Positions 21,536 to 31,400 of a stretch of 64,000 bases of DNA are shown in pieces. Both the position numbers and the translations under genes were made by a program. The notes beneath the pieces were generated by a model. The model was given only the letters and a program-made list of their open reading frames with translations. It ran no database searches and had not been told where the DNA came from. How positions within the stretch are numbered: position 1 is the stretch's first letter; each line of letters begins with the position of its first letter. Source of the stretch: Levilactobacillus spicheri DSM 15429 (lineage in GTDB: Bacteria; Bacillota; Bacilli; Lactobacillales; Lactobacillaceae); NCBI RefSeq assembly GCF_001435095.1, contig NZ_AZFC01000001.1, positions 1-64,000 of the forward strand. The letters run 5' to 3'.

Positions 21536-22330
21536 TTAATTCTCATCAACCAGTTGCACGTCGAGGTCCAGGTCGTCGCGTAAGCCGGCGTACCCTTCCT
21601 TTTCCAACAATTTGGCCAAGGAAGCGTCCCCCGTCTTCACGATGCGGCCGCCCATCATCACGTGGACCACGTCGGGCACGATGTAGTTCAGTAAGCGTTG
21701 GTAGTGGGTGATGATCAGCGACCCGAAGTCGGCGCCGCGCATCGAGTTGACCCCCTTGGAGACCACCTTCAGGGCATCAATATCCAGCCCCGAGTCGATT
21801 TCATCTAATAAGGCAAACTTCGGCTGGATCATCAGCAGCTGTAGGATTTCGTTGCGTTTCTTTTCCCCCCCGGAGAAGCCTTCGTTCAGGTAGCGTTCCG
21901 TCATCGATTCGCTCATGTCCAGCAACGCCAGGTTTTTATCCAGCTCTTTCAGGAAACTCATGACCGAGATCTGGTCATCGGCGGGGCGCCGGGCGTTGAT
22001 GGCGGCCCGGAGGAATTCGGCGTTGGTCACGCCCTGAATCTCGGCCGGGTACTGCATGGCCAGGAATAATCCGCGGCGGGCCCGTTCATCGACCGGCATG
22101 TCCAGGATGCTCTGGCCGTCCAGCAGGATGTCCCCCTGGGTCACGTGGTAGGCCGCGGCGCCCATGATGGTCTGGGACAGCGTCGACTTCCCCGTCCCGT
22201 TCGGGCCCATGATGGCGTGGATCTCCCCCGTCGCCATGGTCAAATTAACGCCCTTGAGGATCTCCTTGGCCGTTTGGTTCTCTTCATCTTCCACTTCAAC
22301 GTGTAAATCCCGAATCTCTAGTGTCGCCAT
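21536..22330 (-). CDS. sufC: Fe-S assembly ATPase SufC
   Basis: ABC-type ATPase of the SufBCD complex; cytosolic, not a transporter. The 264-residue protein has Walker A GPNGTGKST (about 41-49), the SufC-specific signature FSGGEKKRNEILQ, Walker B FALLDEIDSGLDIDAL and the switch His in IITHYQRLL. The start ATG follows GGAGGG. It is the first gene of a six- or seven-gene minus-strand operon, divergent from feoAB. Confidence 0.98.
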   Translation of the reverse strand: MATLEIRDLHVEVEDEENQTAKEILKGVNLTMATGEIHAIMGPNGTGKSTLSQTIMGAAAYHVTQGDILLDGQSILDMPVDERARRGLFLAMQYPAEIQGVTNAEFLRAAINARRPADDQISVMSFLKELDKNLALLDMSESMTERYLNEGFSGGEKKRNEILQLLMIQPKFALLDEIDSGLDIDALKVVSKGVNSMRGADFGSLIITHYQRLLNYIVPDVVHVMMGGRIVKTGDASLAKLLEKEGYAGLRDDLDLDVQLVDEN

Positions 22331-22423
22331 GTTAAGCCCTCCATATTCGCCAAGGTCGTCGCGGTGTTGGCACCAACGACCCTGAATTCCGTCTTTTTGT
22401 GTTCAAATGAGCATTTAAAATGG

Positions 22424-22437
22424 GCGGTATATACCGC
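22424..22437. promoter_or_regulatory. Palindrome GCGGTATATACCGC in the suf leader
   Basis: Perfect 14-bp palindrome directly after the candidate suf promoter, positioned as an operator for a dimeric regulator. Confidence 0.5.
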
Positions 22438-22439
22438 GT

Positions 22440-22467
22440 CAATTATCACAAAAGTATCTTTTATCAA
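22440..22467 (-). promoter_or_regulatory. Candidate suf operon promoter
   Basis: On the minus strand TTGATA, 16-nt spacer, TAATTG, 110 nt upstream of sufC. The 14-bp palindrome at 22424 lies immediately downstream of it. Confidence 0.45.
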
Positions 22468-22503
22468 GCATGCTTTTATTGTAGTCCCGAATATTATTCC
22501 TAG

Positions 22504-22527
22504 AATATTAGGCATTTCCCTAATATT
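22504..22527. promoter_or_regulatory. Inverted repeat AATATTAGG-N6-CCTAATATT, feo/suf operator candidate
   Basis: Perfect 9-bp arms overlapping the -35 region of a feoA promoter candidate (TTGCAA at 22526, extended -10 TGGTAATCT near 22544-22552). The TTAGG...CCTAA core resembles DtxR-family iron/manganese boxes; this is inferred by resemblance only. Confidence 0.55.
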
Positions 22528-22605
22528 GCAAGCGCTATCACAATGGTAATCTGAGGACAGATAATGACCGGGGACTCCCCGCTCAAATGAAAGGCGCTGA
22601 GTTAA

Positions 22606-22833
22606 ATGCAATTATTTTCACAAGATATCATGGTCCATCAGCTCACGACTCACTCGTTCCAGCAGTTGGACCCCCTCACCGTTCGGCGCTTGGAGCGCCT
22701 GGGGATTCGACCGGGCAGCCAGCTGACCGTGATTCGGCAATACCCCTTCCACGGCCCGGTCATCCTGCAGGTCGACCAACAACAGATTGCCCTGCGCTAT
22801 CCGGTCTTTCAGGCCCTCATAGGGGGCGCATGA
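22606..22833 (+). CDS. feoA: Ferrous iron transport protein A
   Basis: A 75-residue SH3-like protein that supports FeoB-mediated Fe(II) uptake at the inner face of the membrane. The core RRLERLGIRPGSQLTVIRQYPFHGPVILQV is the FeoA fold. The ATG at 22606 has AAAGGCG upstream; an internal ATG at 22630 is less likely. It ends one base before feoB. Confidence 0.92.
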   Translation: MQLFSQDIMVHQLTTHSFQQLDPLTVRRLERLGIRPGSQLTVIRQYPFHGPVILQVDQQQIALRYPVFQALIGGA

Positions 22834-22834
22834 C

Positions 22835-24832
22835 ATGGCGACGATTGCCCTGCTCGGAAATCCTAATACCGGAAAAACGACGCTCTTTAATGAATTGACC
22901 GATAAGTACGCCTACGTTGGCAACTGGACGGGCGTCACGGTCGAGAAAAAGATGGGGCAGCTGACCGACTCCGAGACCATGGTGGTCGACCTGCCCGGAA
23001 TCTACTCCCTGAATCCGCTCACGAAGGACGAGGCCGTGGCCACCGACTACCTCTTGACCGGCCACCCCGACCTGATCCTGAACGTGACCAACGCTGGCCA
23101 GCTCAAACGCAACCTGCTCCTGACCATCGAGCTCCTGGAGTCCGGCATCCCCGTGGTTCTGGCCCTGAACATGCTCGACGACCTGCAACAGTCGCCGTTT
23201 CTCTTCGACCTGCCCACGCTGGCCGAATGGCTGCACTGCCAGGTCAAGGGCACCAACGCGCGCAGCAAGCAGGGCATTGCGGCCCTGCACGCCAACCTCC
23301 TGCAATCGCTGGACCACTCGGCGGTCTCGCCGGCCCTGACGTTGCCGTATCCGGAGCCGGTCGCGCACGCCATCGACGCCACGACGCAGGCGCTGCAGGC
23401 GACGCATCCCGAGCTGCCGCGCGACTTTACGCGCTGGCTGATCATCCAGTACATGGCGCAGAACCAGACGATTCGGGACTACGCGCAGCGCCAGCAGCTC
23501 ACGGCGCTCACGCACCAGACGGCTGCCTTCGACCAGCAGAACTTCGAAGACCATATCTTCCAGACCCGCCTGACCTTCATCGAACAGACGCTTCAGGCTG
23601 CGCGCCGGCCGAATCCCGCCATGCAGCCCAACCAGCTGACCCAACGGATCGACCGGTGGGTCACTCACCCGCTGCTGGGAATCCCCATCTTCATCGGCAT
23701 CTTCTGGCTGATGTTCAAGCTGTCCTTCGACTGGATTGGGACCCCGGCCTCGAACCTGCTCAACGCATGGCTGAGCGGACCGGTCACGGCCACCGCGAAT
23801 CACCTGCTGAGCAGCTGGGGTACGTTGCCGTTCCTGCAATCGCTGCTGGTCAACGGCATCCTGGACGGGGTGGGCGGCGTGCTGACCTTCGTCCCCCAGA
23901 TTTTCGTGCTCTTCGCGTGCATCTCCGCGCTCGAGGACTCCGGCTACATGGCCCGGGCCGCCCTGGTGACCGACCGGCTGATGCAGATGATCGGGTTAAA
24001 CGGCAAGTCCTTTATCCCCCTGATCATCGGCTTCGGCTGCAACGTCACGGGGGTCATGGCCACCCGAACCATCGAGCAACCCAAGGAGCGGTTAGTGACC
24101 ATCCTGATCTCCCCGTTCATGAGTTGTTCCGCCCGGTTGCCTATTTACAGCCTCTTCGTGGCCGCGTTTTTCAGCCGACACCAAGCCGTCATCGTGCTGT
24201 CGCTGTACTTTCTGGGCATCGTCGTGGCGCTGGTCATGGCCAAGATCTACCAGCTGGCCTTTCGCCTGAAACGGTCATCGACCTTCATGATCGAGCTGCC
24301 GAAGTACCACGTTCCCCGGCTGGACATCATCCTGCAGGGAACCTGGGACAAGGGCAAGGGCTTCGTGAAAAAGGCCGGGACCGTGATTTTCGCCGGCACC
24401 GTGCTGATCTGGCTGCTCTCCAACCTAAGCTGGCACGGACCGGTGACCGACATCGACCAGAGCCTGGCGGCAACGCTGGGGAAGCTGTTACTCCCCCTGT
24501 TCATCCCACTGGGCGTCCGGTCCTGGGAGGTCGTGAGCGCCCTCTTAACGGGGGTCATGGCCAAGGAGATCATCACGGCCAGCATGATTGTCTTGTTCCA
24601 CCTGACGGGGCGGACCGCCCTGGTCGCCACCTTCAGCGGGTTGTTCACGCCCCTGTCGGCGTACTGTTTACTGGTCTTCATCCTGCTCTATATTCCCTGC
24701 TTCTCGACGTTGGCCACCATCAAGGCCGAGACGGGGTCCACGAAATGGATGGTGTATTCCGCTGGCTCCAGCTTTGTGATTGCGTACGGCCTGGCCGTTC
24801 TGATCTACCAAGTGGGGTCGCTGTTCCTCTGA
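22835..24832 (+). CDS. feoB: Ferrous iron transporter FeoB
   Basis: GTP-dependent Fe(II) importer of the cytoplasmic membrane. The 665-residue protein has an N-terminal G domain with G1 GNPNTGKTT (residues 8-16), switch text GNWTGVTVEKK, G3 DLPG and G4 LNMLDD. A helical GDI-like region to about residue 270 follows, then a membrane part with two Gate repeats (GYMARAALVTDR, GFGCNVTGVMATR, SCSARLPIYSL). It starts one base after feoA and is followed by the small Cys-rich partner gene. Divergent from the suf operon, so iron supply and Fe-S assembly share a control region. Confidence 0.98.
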   Translation: MATIALLGNPNTGKTTLFNELTDKYAYVGNWTGVTVEKKMGQLTDSETMVVDLPGIYSLNPLTKDEAVATDYLLTGHPDLILNVTNAGQLKRNLLLTIELLESGIPVVLALNMLDDLQQSPFLFDLPTLAEWLHCQVKGTNARSKQGIAALHANLLQSLDHSAVSPALTLPYPEPVAHAIDATTQALQATHPELPRDFTRWLIIQYMAQNQTIRDYAQRQQLTALTHQTAAFDQQNFEDHIFQTRLTFIEQTLQAARRPNPAMQPNQLTQRIDRWVTHPLLGIPIFIGIFWLMFKLSFDWIGTPASNLLNAWLSGPVTATANHLLSSWGTLPFLQSLLVNGILDGVGGVLTFVPQIFVLFACISALEDSGYMARAALVTDRLMQMIGLNGKSFIPLIIGFGCNVTGVMATRTIEQPKERLVTILISPFMSCSARLPIYSLFVAAFFSRHQAVIVLSLYFLGIVVALVMAKIYQLAFRLKRSSTFMIELPKYHVPRLDIILQGTWDKGKGFVKKAGTVIFAGTVLIWLLSNLSWHGPVTDIDQSLAATLGKLLLPLFIPLGVRSWEVVSALLTGVMAKEIITASMIVLFHLTGRTALVATFSGLFTPLSAYCLLVFILLYIPCFSTLATIKAETGSTKWMVYSAGSSFVIAYGLAVLIYQVGSLFL

Positions 24833-24847
24833 AAGAAGGGTGTTCAC

Positions 24848-25012
24848 ATGTCAATTATTGTCAGTATTTTAGTCCTCATTGCAATTCTCATCGGTGCCGC
24901 CTGCCAGATTCGGCGCATCTTCCAGTTCAGCAAGCACGGCGGGTGCGCCGCCTGCGAATACAACTGCGCGACCAAGCAACGGCTCAAGGCCCTGGAGAAG
25001 CAACGGCGTTAA
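24848..25012 (+). CDS. FeoB-associated Cys-rich small membrane protein
   Basis: A 54-residue product with one N-terminal membrane helix (residues 3-19) and a basic cytosolic tail carrying Cys33, Cys36 and Cys40 (GGCAACEYNCATK). This matches the small FeoB-associated Cys-rich family found after feoB in firmicutes. The ATG is preceded by AAGAAGGG and lies 15 nt after feoB, so it is in the feo operon. The Cys cluster may bind iron or an Fe-S cluster (inference). Confidence 0.85.
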   Translation: MSIIVSILVLIAILIGAACQIRRIFQFSKHGGCAACEYNCATKQRLKALEKQRR

Positions 25013-25166
25013 ATCAGCGGTCGCTGTCGCAGAGTGGCGGTTACGTTTTTCCACGGTGTCACTAACGTTTTGGATTGGGTGATAATCCGCCAGACGGTAC
25101 CCGTCGACAGAATCGATCACGTTCAATCAATTAGTTGAACGCGAAGTGGTCCAATCAATCACTTAT

Positions 25167-25199
25167 GGAGCCCGGAACGACCGTTCTCGGCTCCTTTTT
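25167..25199 (+). terminator. Terminator of the feo operon
   Basis: GGAGCC...GGCTCC stem with inner GAAC/GTTC pairing, then TTTTT. Confidence 0.85.
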
Positions 25200-25220
25200 A
25201 GTCCCGCCGTTTGCCCACAC

Positions 25221-25260
25221 AAAAAAATCCGACCAGCCAATCAGCTGGTCGAATTTTTTT
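25221..25260. terminator. Bidirectional terminator before preA
   Basis: CGACCAGC/GCTGGTCG stem flanked by seven A and seven T; serves preTA on the minus strand. Confidence 0.88.
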
Positions 25261-25313
25261 GGGTTTTTGGGTTAATAAGTTAGCGTACTGCTTGGTTGCG
25301 GAATGCGCCGTTT

Positions 25314-26582
25314 CTAATGGGTCAAACGAACGGATTCGATATCAACGTCTTCAATCTTGCCTTCCCGACCCGGCTTCATTTCAATCTTGCCGGTCGAGAT
25401 GGCGCCCACTGGGCATACCAGGTTACATAACTGACACCCGACACACTTGCTGTAGTCGACGGATGGCCGCCGCGTCTTCTCGTCCCAGGTGATGGCTTGG
25501 TGCGCACCATCGAAGCAGGAAACGAAGCACCGGCCACAACCGATACACTTGTCCCAGTCGATCTTCGGGTAAACCTTGTAGTCCCGGTCGAGGTCTTCGG
25601 CGGGCAGGATGTTCTTGTTGGCCAAGCCAACCAGGTCGGACAGGTGGTCGACCCCTTGTTCGTCCATGTAGTGCATCAGCCCGTTCTTCATGTCTTCCAC
25701 GATTCGGTACCCGTACTGCATCACGGCCGTGGTGACCTGTAACGTGGTGGAGCCCAACAGGATGAACTCAACGGCGTCTTCCCAGGTTTCGATGCCCCCG
25801 ATACCGGAGATTGGCAGTTGTTCCAGGCCAGCGGCGACCCGCAGTTGTTGGATGAACCGCAGGGCGATCGGCTTCACGGCCTTCCCGGAGAACCCGGAGA
25901 TGGAGGACTTACCGTTGACGATTGGCAAGGCGACCTTCTTGTCGAGGTCCAGATTCGAAATGGACTTCACGGTGTTGATCGTCGCAATCCCGTCGGCACC
26001 GCCGGCCATGGCCGCTTTGGCAGCGGGTACCATGTCGGTGATGTTCGGCGTCATTTTGGCCATCATTGGCAGGTCGGACCCGCGTTTAACGGCTTCACAG
26101 TACTTCTTGACTAATTCGGGGTTGGTCCCGACGTCGGACCCCATCTCGTGGGAGGTCATCTGTGGGCAGGACAGGTTCATTTCGATCATGTCGGCCCCGG
26201 CGTCGGTGACTAACTTGGCCAGTTCCACCCAGTCTTCTTCGTTGGTCCCCATGATGGAGGCAATCACGATCTTGGTTGGGTAGTCGCGCTTTAAGTGGGC
26301 CAGGTCGTCCAGGTTTTCCTGTAAACTGTGTTCCGCAATTTGTTCCATGTTCTTGAACCCCACGAAAGGCGTGCCTTCCTTGGTCAGTTCGTCGAACCGG
26401 GGAGAAACTTCGTCAACCTTGAAGTGTTCCGGGCCAATCGTCTTGAAGACGACCCCGCCCCAGCCTTCATCAAAGGCCTTGGCACACATCTCGTAACAGT
26501 TCCCAACGGGTGAGGATGAAAGACAGAATGGGTTTTCAAAGTGGACACCCAAAAAATCAATTCCTAAATCCTTCTTAATCAT
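25314..26582 (-). CDS. preA: Dihydropyrimidine dehydrogenase-like subunit PreA
   Basis: A 422-residue FMN enzyme of the dihydroorotate/dihydropyrimidine dehydrogenase family (TIM barrel, about 1-310). It is extended by a C-terminal double 4Fe-4S ferredoxin domain with the two motifs [14 protein letters not shown] and [14 protein letters not shown]. With PreT it should reduce uracil or thymine with NAD(H), or run the reverse reaction. Its start overlaps the preT stop by 4 nt. No dihydropyrimidinase or beta-ureidopropionase gene is near, so the physiological substrate is uncertain. It needs Fe-S clusters, which the neighbouring suf operon would supply. Confidence 0.9.
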   Translation of the reverse strand: MIKKDLGIDFLGVHFENPFCLSSSPVGNCYEMCAKAFDEGWGGVVFKTIGPEHFKVDEVSPRFDELTKEGTPFVGFKNMEQIAEHSLQENLDDLAHLKRDYPTKIVIASIMGTNEEDWVELAKLVTDAGADMIEMNLSCPQMTSHEMGSDVGTNPELVKKYCEAVKRGSDLPMMAKMTPNITDMVPAAKAAMAGGADGIATINTVKSISNLDLDKKVALPIVNGKSSISGFSGKAVKPIALRFIQQLRVAAGLEQLPISGIGGIETWEDAVEFILLGSTTLQVTTAVMQYGYRIVEDMKNGLMHYMDEQGVDHLSDLVGLANKNILPAEDLDRDYKVYPKIDWDKCIGCGRCFVSCFDGAHQAITWDEKTRRPSVDYSKCVGCQLCNLVCPVGAISTGKIEMKPGREGKIEDVDIESVRLTH

Positions 26583-27814
26583 TTGCGGTTACCTCCCATT
26601 AAAGCGTTGTCGATTTCTTCAGCAACTTCTTTCCCTTTCCGTACGGCCCAGACAACGGTCTTGTCGCCGTGCGCGATATCGCCGGTCACGTAAACCTTCG
26701 GGTCGTCCGTCCGGTAACCGATGAAGGACACTTCGCCGTGTTCCGTGGTAATGCCCAACTTGTCGGTGTTGACCTGTTGACCAATGGCCAGGATGATTTT
26801 GTCGGCCTTGATCGTCATTTCGGCGTCGATGTTCCGGTGCTTGAAGGTCACTTCGTTGCCGTCAATGGCCGTTGGCACGTAGCCGTCCACCAGCGTCACG
26901 CCGGCTTCACGGGTGCCCGCCAATTCCTTCTTGGAGGCGCGGAATTCATCGAATTCTTCGTAGGCCATGTCGGTCACGTTCTTGGTGCCTAACCGCTTCA
27001 GGGTCGTGGCCACGTCCATGGCAACGTCCCCACCACCGATAACGACGGCGTTTTCGGGAACATCGCTGATCTGGCCTTGGGCGTCCTTGACGCGGGCCAG
27101 GAAGTCCACGGCGGATTCGGTGTAGGCGTTACCGTCAAACATTGGCAACATCTTGGCTTCGCTGGCCCCGACGGCCAAGATCACGGAGTCATAGTCGGCC
27201 TTCAACTGGTCCATGGTGATGTCTTCACCAATGGCCGTGTTCAGGTGCAGGTTGGCCCCCAGGTTCGTGATCCGCTTGATTTCGTAGTCCACGATGTCTT
27301 GTGGCAAGCGGTATTCTGGAATCCCGTAGGTCAGGTAACCACCGGGCTTGGTGTTCTTTTCGAAGATGTCCACGGCGTAGCCTTTTTCGAGTAAGGTCGT
27401 GGCGGACTGCAAGCCGGCCGGGCCACTCCCGACGATGGCGATCTTCAAGCCGTTCGCTGGGCCCTTTTCGAGGATGTCCATCTTGGCTTGTTGTTCGAAA
27501 TCGGTGACGTAGCGTTGAATCCCACCGATGTCGATCGGGGTATCGATCCCACTCCGGGAGCAGGCCAGTTCACAGTACTTTTCGGTCGGGCAGACCCGCG
27601 CACAGATGGCTCCCAAGGCGTTGTTGGTCCGGATGGTGTCCGCGGCGCCCTTGATGTTCCGGAACCGCACGCTGCGGATGAACTTGGCTGGGTCGGTGTT
27701 GGCCGGGCAGGCCTTGGAACACGGGGCGTCGTGGCACAGTAAGCACCGGGCGGCTTCTTCGGCGACCGTGGTCATCGTGTAGCCTGATTTTTCATGGGTA
27801 TAATTGTTCGTCAT
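26579..27814 (-). CDS. preT: NAD(P)H:pyrimidine oxidoreductase-like subunit PreT
   Basis: A 411-residue flavoprotein related to the glutamate synthase small subunit. An N-terminal Fe-S region has Cys motifs ([38 protein letters not shown]), followed by an FAD-binding GxGxxG ([12 protein letters not shown]) and an NAD(P)-binding [10 protein letters not shown]. The open frame begins upstream, but ATG 27814 ([11 protein letters not shown]) is preceded by GTGAGGAGC and is chosen. It transfers electrons between NAD(P)H and PreA. The genes form a two-gene operon with translational coupling. Confidence 0.9.
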   Translation of the reverse strand: MTNNYTHEKSGYTMTTVAEEAARCLLCHDAPCSKACPANTDPAKFIRSVRFRNIKGAADTIRTNNALGAICARVCPTEKYCELACSRSGIDTPIDIGGIQRYVTDFEQQAKMDILEKGPANGLKIAIVGSGPAGLQSATTLLEKGYAVDIFEKNTKPGGYLTYGIPEYRLPQDIVDYEIKRITNLGANLHLNTAIGEDITMDQLKADYDSVILAVGASEAKMLPMFDGNAYTESAVDFLARVKDAQGQISDVPENAVVIGGGDVAMDVATTLKRLGTKNVTDMAYEEFDEFRASKKELAGTREAGVTLVDGYVPTAIDGNEVTFKHRNIDAEMTIKADKIILAIGQQVNTDKLGITTEHGEVSFIGYRTDDPKVYVTGDIAHGDKTVVWAVRKGKEVAEEIDNALMGGNRK

Positions 27815-28102
27815 AATAATGCTCCTCACTTTAAAAGAGATTAGAGAAATGCTCCAGAAACTAATCATGTATAAACGTGAGATAGAAACTGGTTTTAGGT
27901 TGGCTCTTGGCTAGTAGGAATAATTGCTTGTTTGGTTTTTCACACGTTTTACAAGAGAAAGCATAGCATGCCCACCTGCCCGGAGCAACGCGAAGACCGA
28001 CCTCACGGCGTTTAGCGCCCTTTTTGACCAGCGCCTACACGGTAAAATGCGGAAGTCGCTTATCTAGGATTGGCATATTTTAGGACGATTTTTATATACG
28101 AT

Positions 28103-28183
28103 CGGGAATATTTAGGGAGGAATTAAGGGCCTTCCCTTAGAGATTTTTGCCCGGTGCGACCGGTGATGACCGCAATATTCCCG
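28103..28183. promoter_or_regulatory. Nested inverted repeats upstream of preT
   Basis: CGGGAATATT (28103-28112) pairs perfectly with AATATTCCCG (28174-28183). Between them lie TAAGGG/CCCTTA and two short CGGT/ACCG hairpins. The rest of 27815-28370 is AT-rich without a gene. It could be a structured leader or an operator region of preTA; no known riboswitch class was recognised. Confidence 0.4.
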
Positions 28184-28370
28184 CTTTTCGGGGGCAATTG
28201 AAACTTTTTATCTCTTTTTGGCATAAAATATTCGGCATATTTTTGGCCAATTAATCACGCATTCTGCTAATTGGTCGGAAAACGGTGATAAGTATCAGCT
28301 TGTCGTGCTGCCGACTGATGTTTTCCGGACTAAACATGAGCGAAAGCAATCGACAGCTTCCACTGATTAC

Positions 28371-28411
28371 AAAAAACGCGCCACCGTCAGAGCTCCTGAC
28401 GATGACGCGTT
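28371..28411 (-). terminator. Terminator of rexBA
   Basis: AACGCG...CGCGTT outer and CGTCAG/CTGACG inner stem with a minus-strand T-run. Confidence 0.9.
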
Positions 28412-28422
28412 CGTTTATCTGG

Positions 28423-31400
28423 TTACTTGGATGGTGTATCGGTGATCAGTTCTCGCCGCGGAACCGCCACGAGTTCCCCAACCGACAAGAGGTACAGGTA
28501 CTGTTCCAGCACGGGTTGCTGGGTCATCTGGTGTAACGCCGTAGCGTACAGGTTGAGTTGCCCCCCGTACTTGTTCACCAGTTTCTCCTGACTGGCCGCC
28601 AACCGGTCGGTATTCACGTGATCGGTCTTGTAATCGAAGAGAAGAATCCCGTCGGCCGTGGTCAGGTACCCGTCGATGATCCCGTGGACCAGGACCTGCG
28701 AGTCTTGTTCGCGGAAGTCCTGGAACAGGCTTTTCGCCGGCATCAGGAGCGAGAACGGTACTTCCCGATGTAACTGCTCTGGGTGCGCCAGGATGCGCTG
28801 CCCCAACTTTCCGGCAAAGAACCGCAGAATCGTCGGCACCTGAATCCGGGCCGCCACCTCGGCCGTCAGCACCTTGTCGGCCACGAGCCGGTCGATCAGG
28901 GTCTGCACGCTGTCCTCGCTAGGAGCGGTGCTGACGTCTAACTGTTGTAAGACCAGGTGGGTCGCCGTTCCGATCTCCGTCGGTAAGGGTTCCCGCACCG
29001 TCTGCAGGAATTCCGGCCGGGCGAAGTCGTGGGTCACGAACCGGCGACCGCGCTGTTGGCCGGCCGCGGTCGGCTGACTCTCCCCAATGCGCGCGTTGTC
29101 CGGGTCTTCGAACAAACGCTTGGCCTCGGAGACGGATTGGTAGGCCGTGGTGACCGTGGCCGCCTGGTGGGGATACTGAAAGTCCATGATGGTCTTCAAC
29201 TGATCCCCCGCGACCGCCGTTTCGGTCACCTGCTGGGCGGCCTCACTGGTCTGGTGCAGCCAATCGGCGGCCGCCTGGGTCACCGGCGTGGTCGGCGCCA
29301 GGTCACTGGCCGTGGCGAAACTGACCCGAAAGTCGGCCGCATCCCCGGCCAACGCCCCCAGGGCCGGCTGGTCTTCCCGCAAGTCCTGCGCCTGGGGCGT
29401 CCGCATCAGGCACATGCCAATCCAGTCCAGGTAATTGGCCTGGGTCGACTTCTCCCGGGAGGTCGCGTTCAGCACCAGGTTCGGGCTTTGAAAGGCCTGT
29501 TGCCAGCTTTTGAGCGCCTCTTCTTGAGTCTTGTGCGACCCCACGATGAATAGCCGTGATTCGGCCCGCGTCAACGCGACGTACAGCTTCCGCATCTCCT
29601 CGGCCAGGCTGGCCCGGCTAATCGCCCGGGCCGTGACCAGCTTTTGCAGCGTCGGCACCTGGATGCGGCTCTGCGTGTCCAGGTAGTCGATGCCGATGCC
29701 GTCCTTGGCGCTCAGCACGTAGGTCCCTTGTTGGTCCTGCCGGTTGAACTGCCGTGAGGCGTCCATCAGGAAGACCACGGGAAACTCCAGCCCCTTGCTC
29801 CCGTGAATCGTCATGACCGACACCGCGTTATCCGCCGTCTGAACGGCCGCGCTCGCCAGGTCGTCGTCCCGTTCCTGCAGCCGTTCGACGAAGCGCACGA
29901 ACTGGAAGAGTCCCTTGAAGCTACTGTGTTCATAGCTCTGGGCCCGCTCGTACAACGCGTGCAGGTTGGCCTGCCGCTGCTCACCCGCCGGCATCCCGCC
30001 GACGTAGTCCAGGAAGCCGGTCTCCTGGTAGATGCGCCAAATCAGCGTGACCAGCTCGTTCTGTTGGGCCACGTTACGGAAGTCGCGGAGTTGCTCCAAG
30101 AAGTGTGCGACCTTCTGGTGGACCCGCTGTTGAAAGTCGCTGGCGGCATCGTCACTGTAGGTCTGCTCGAAGTGCAGGACCGCCTGATAGTAGTCGCCGG
30201 TCCGCTGGTTGATCCGCAACAACGCCAACTCGTTTTCGTTGAGGCCCACGATGGGCGAGCGCAACACGGCCACCAGTGGAATGTCCTGGTACGGGTTGTC
30301 GATGATGCGCAGGAGGGCCATCATAATCTGGATTTCGGTGGTCTTGAAGTAGTTCTGCGCGTCGTTGACCACGACCGGAATCCCCAGGTGTTTCAGCTCA
30401 TCGGTGATGATCAGGTTGTTCGACCGGGTGGGCGTCAACAACGTGATGTCGCGATAGTCGATGGGCCGCGTCGTCTTCAGGTCGCGGTCGTAGATGGGTG
30501 TCTGCTCGGCGATGAGTTCCTGAATCTTCTTACCAACCATCAGGACCTCACCCTGGTGCTTATCGTCCACCTGGAAGGTCTCGTCCATGGCTTCGCCGTC
30601 ATCGGTGGTCGCCTGCTGGTCCGTTAAATAGACCAGCAATTCCGCCGGGCTCTTCAGGTCGTCCGGGTAATAGGTCGCCCCATACTTCAGGAGCGCCGGG
30701 CCCTGGTAGTCGATCTCCCCCAACTTACGGTCCATCAGTTGCTTAAAGATCAAGTTGGTGAAGTCGTCCACGTTACGCATCGACCGGAAGTTCTCGGCCA
30801 GCGTAATGACGTCGCCCGCCTGCCCCGTGGCATAACGGTCGGCCTTGGCCATGAACAGCGTTGGGTCGGCCTGCCGGAAGCGGTAGATCGACTGCTTGAC
30901 GTCACCCACCATGAACCGGTTCCCATGGGGTTCCGGCTGGGCGATGGCCGACAGGATGGCCTCCTGCAGGCTGTTGGTGTCTTGGTATTCATCGACCATG
31001 ATCTCGCTGTACTGGTGCTGTAACTGTTGCCGCACGTGCTGCGAATCGGCCGTGTCCTGGGTTAAGATTTGAAGCGCCGCGTGTTCAACGTCGGCGAAGT
31101 CCAGGACGTGCCGCCGCTGCTTTTCCGCCAAGTAGGCGTGCCGAAAGGCCGTCACGACCCGGGCCAGCTCCGTGACCAGTTTCCCGGATTCCCGAATCGT
31201 GGCCATCGCGTCCCCCTCACTCTGTAAGAAGTAGGTCTTCACCAACGACTCCTGTTGTTTCTTGGCCGAGTCCCGGTAGGCCTTCAATTCCACGTAGGTC
31301 GGGTGGTCCTCGCTCTTGCTGGGAATCGACGGCAAGCGGCCCCAGTTATACGCCAAGACGGCCGCACGTAGGTCGTTCCAACTCCCCGTCTGCACCAGGT

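Noticed and set aside
23227-25065. 612-residue open frame overlapping feoB
   Set aside because: Shadow frame of a GC-rich gene. Pro/Arg/Gly-rich translation without domains, while feoB in the other frame is fully conserved.
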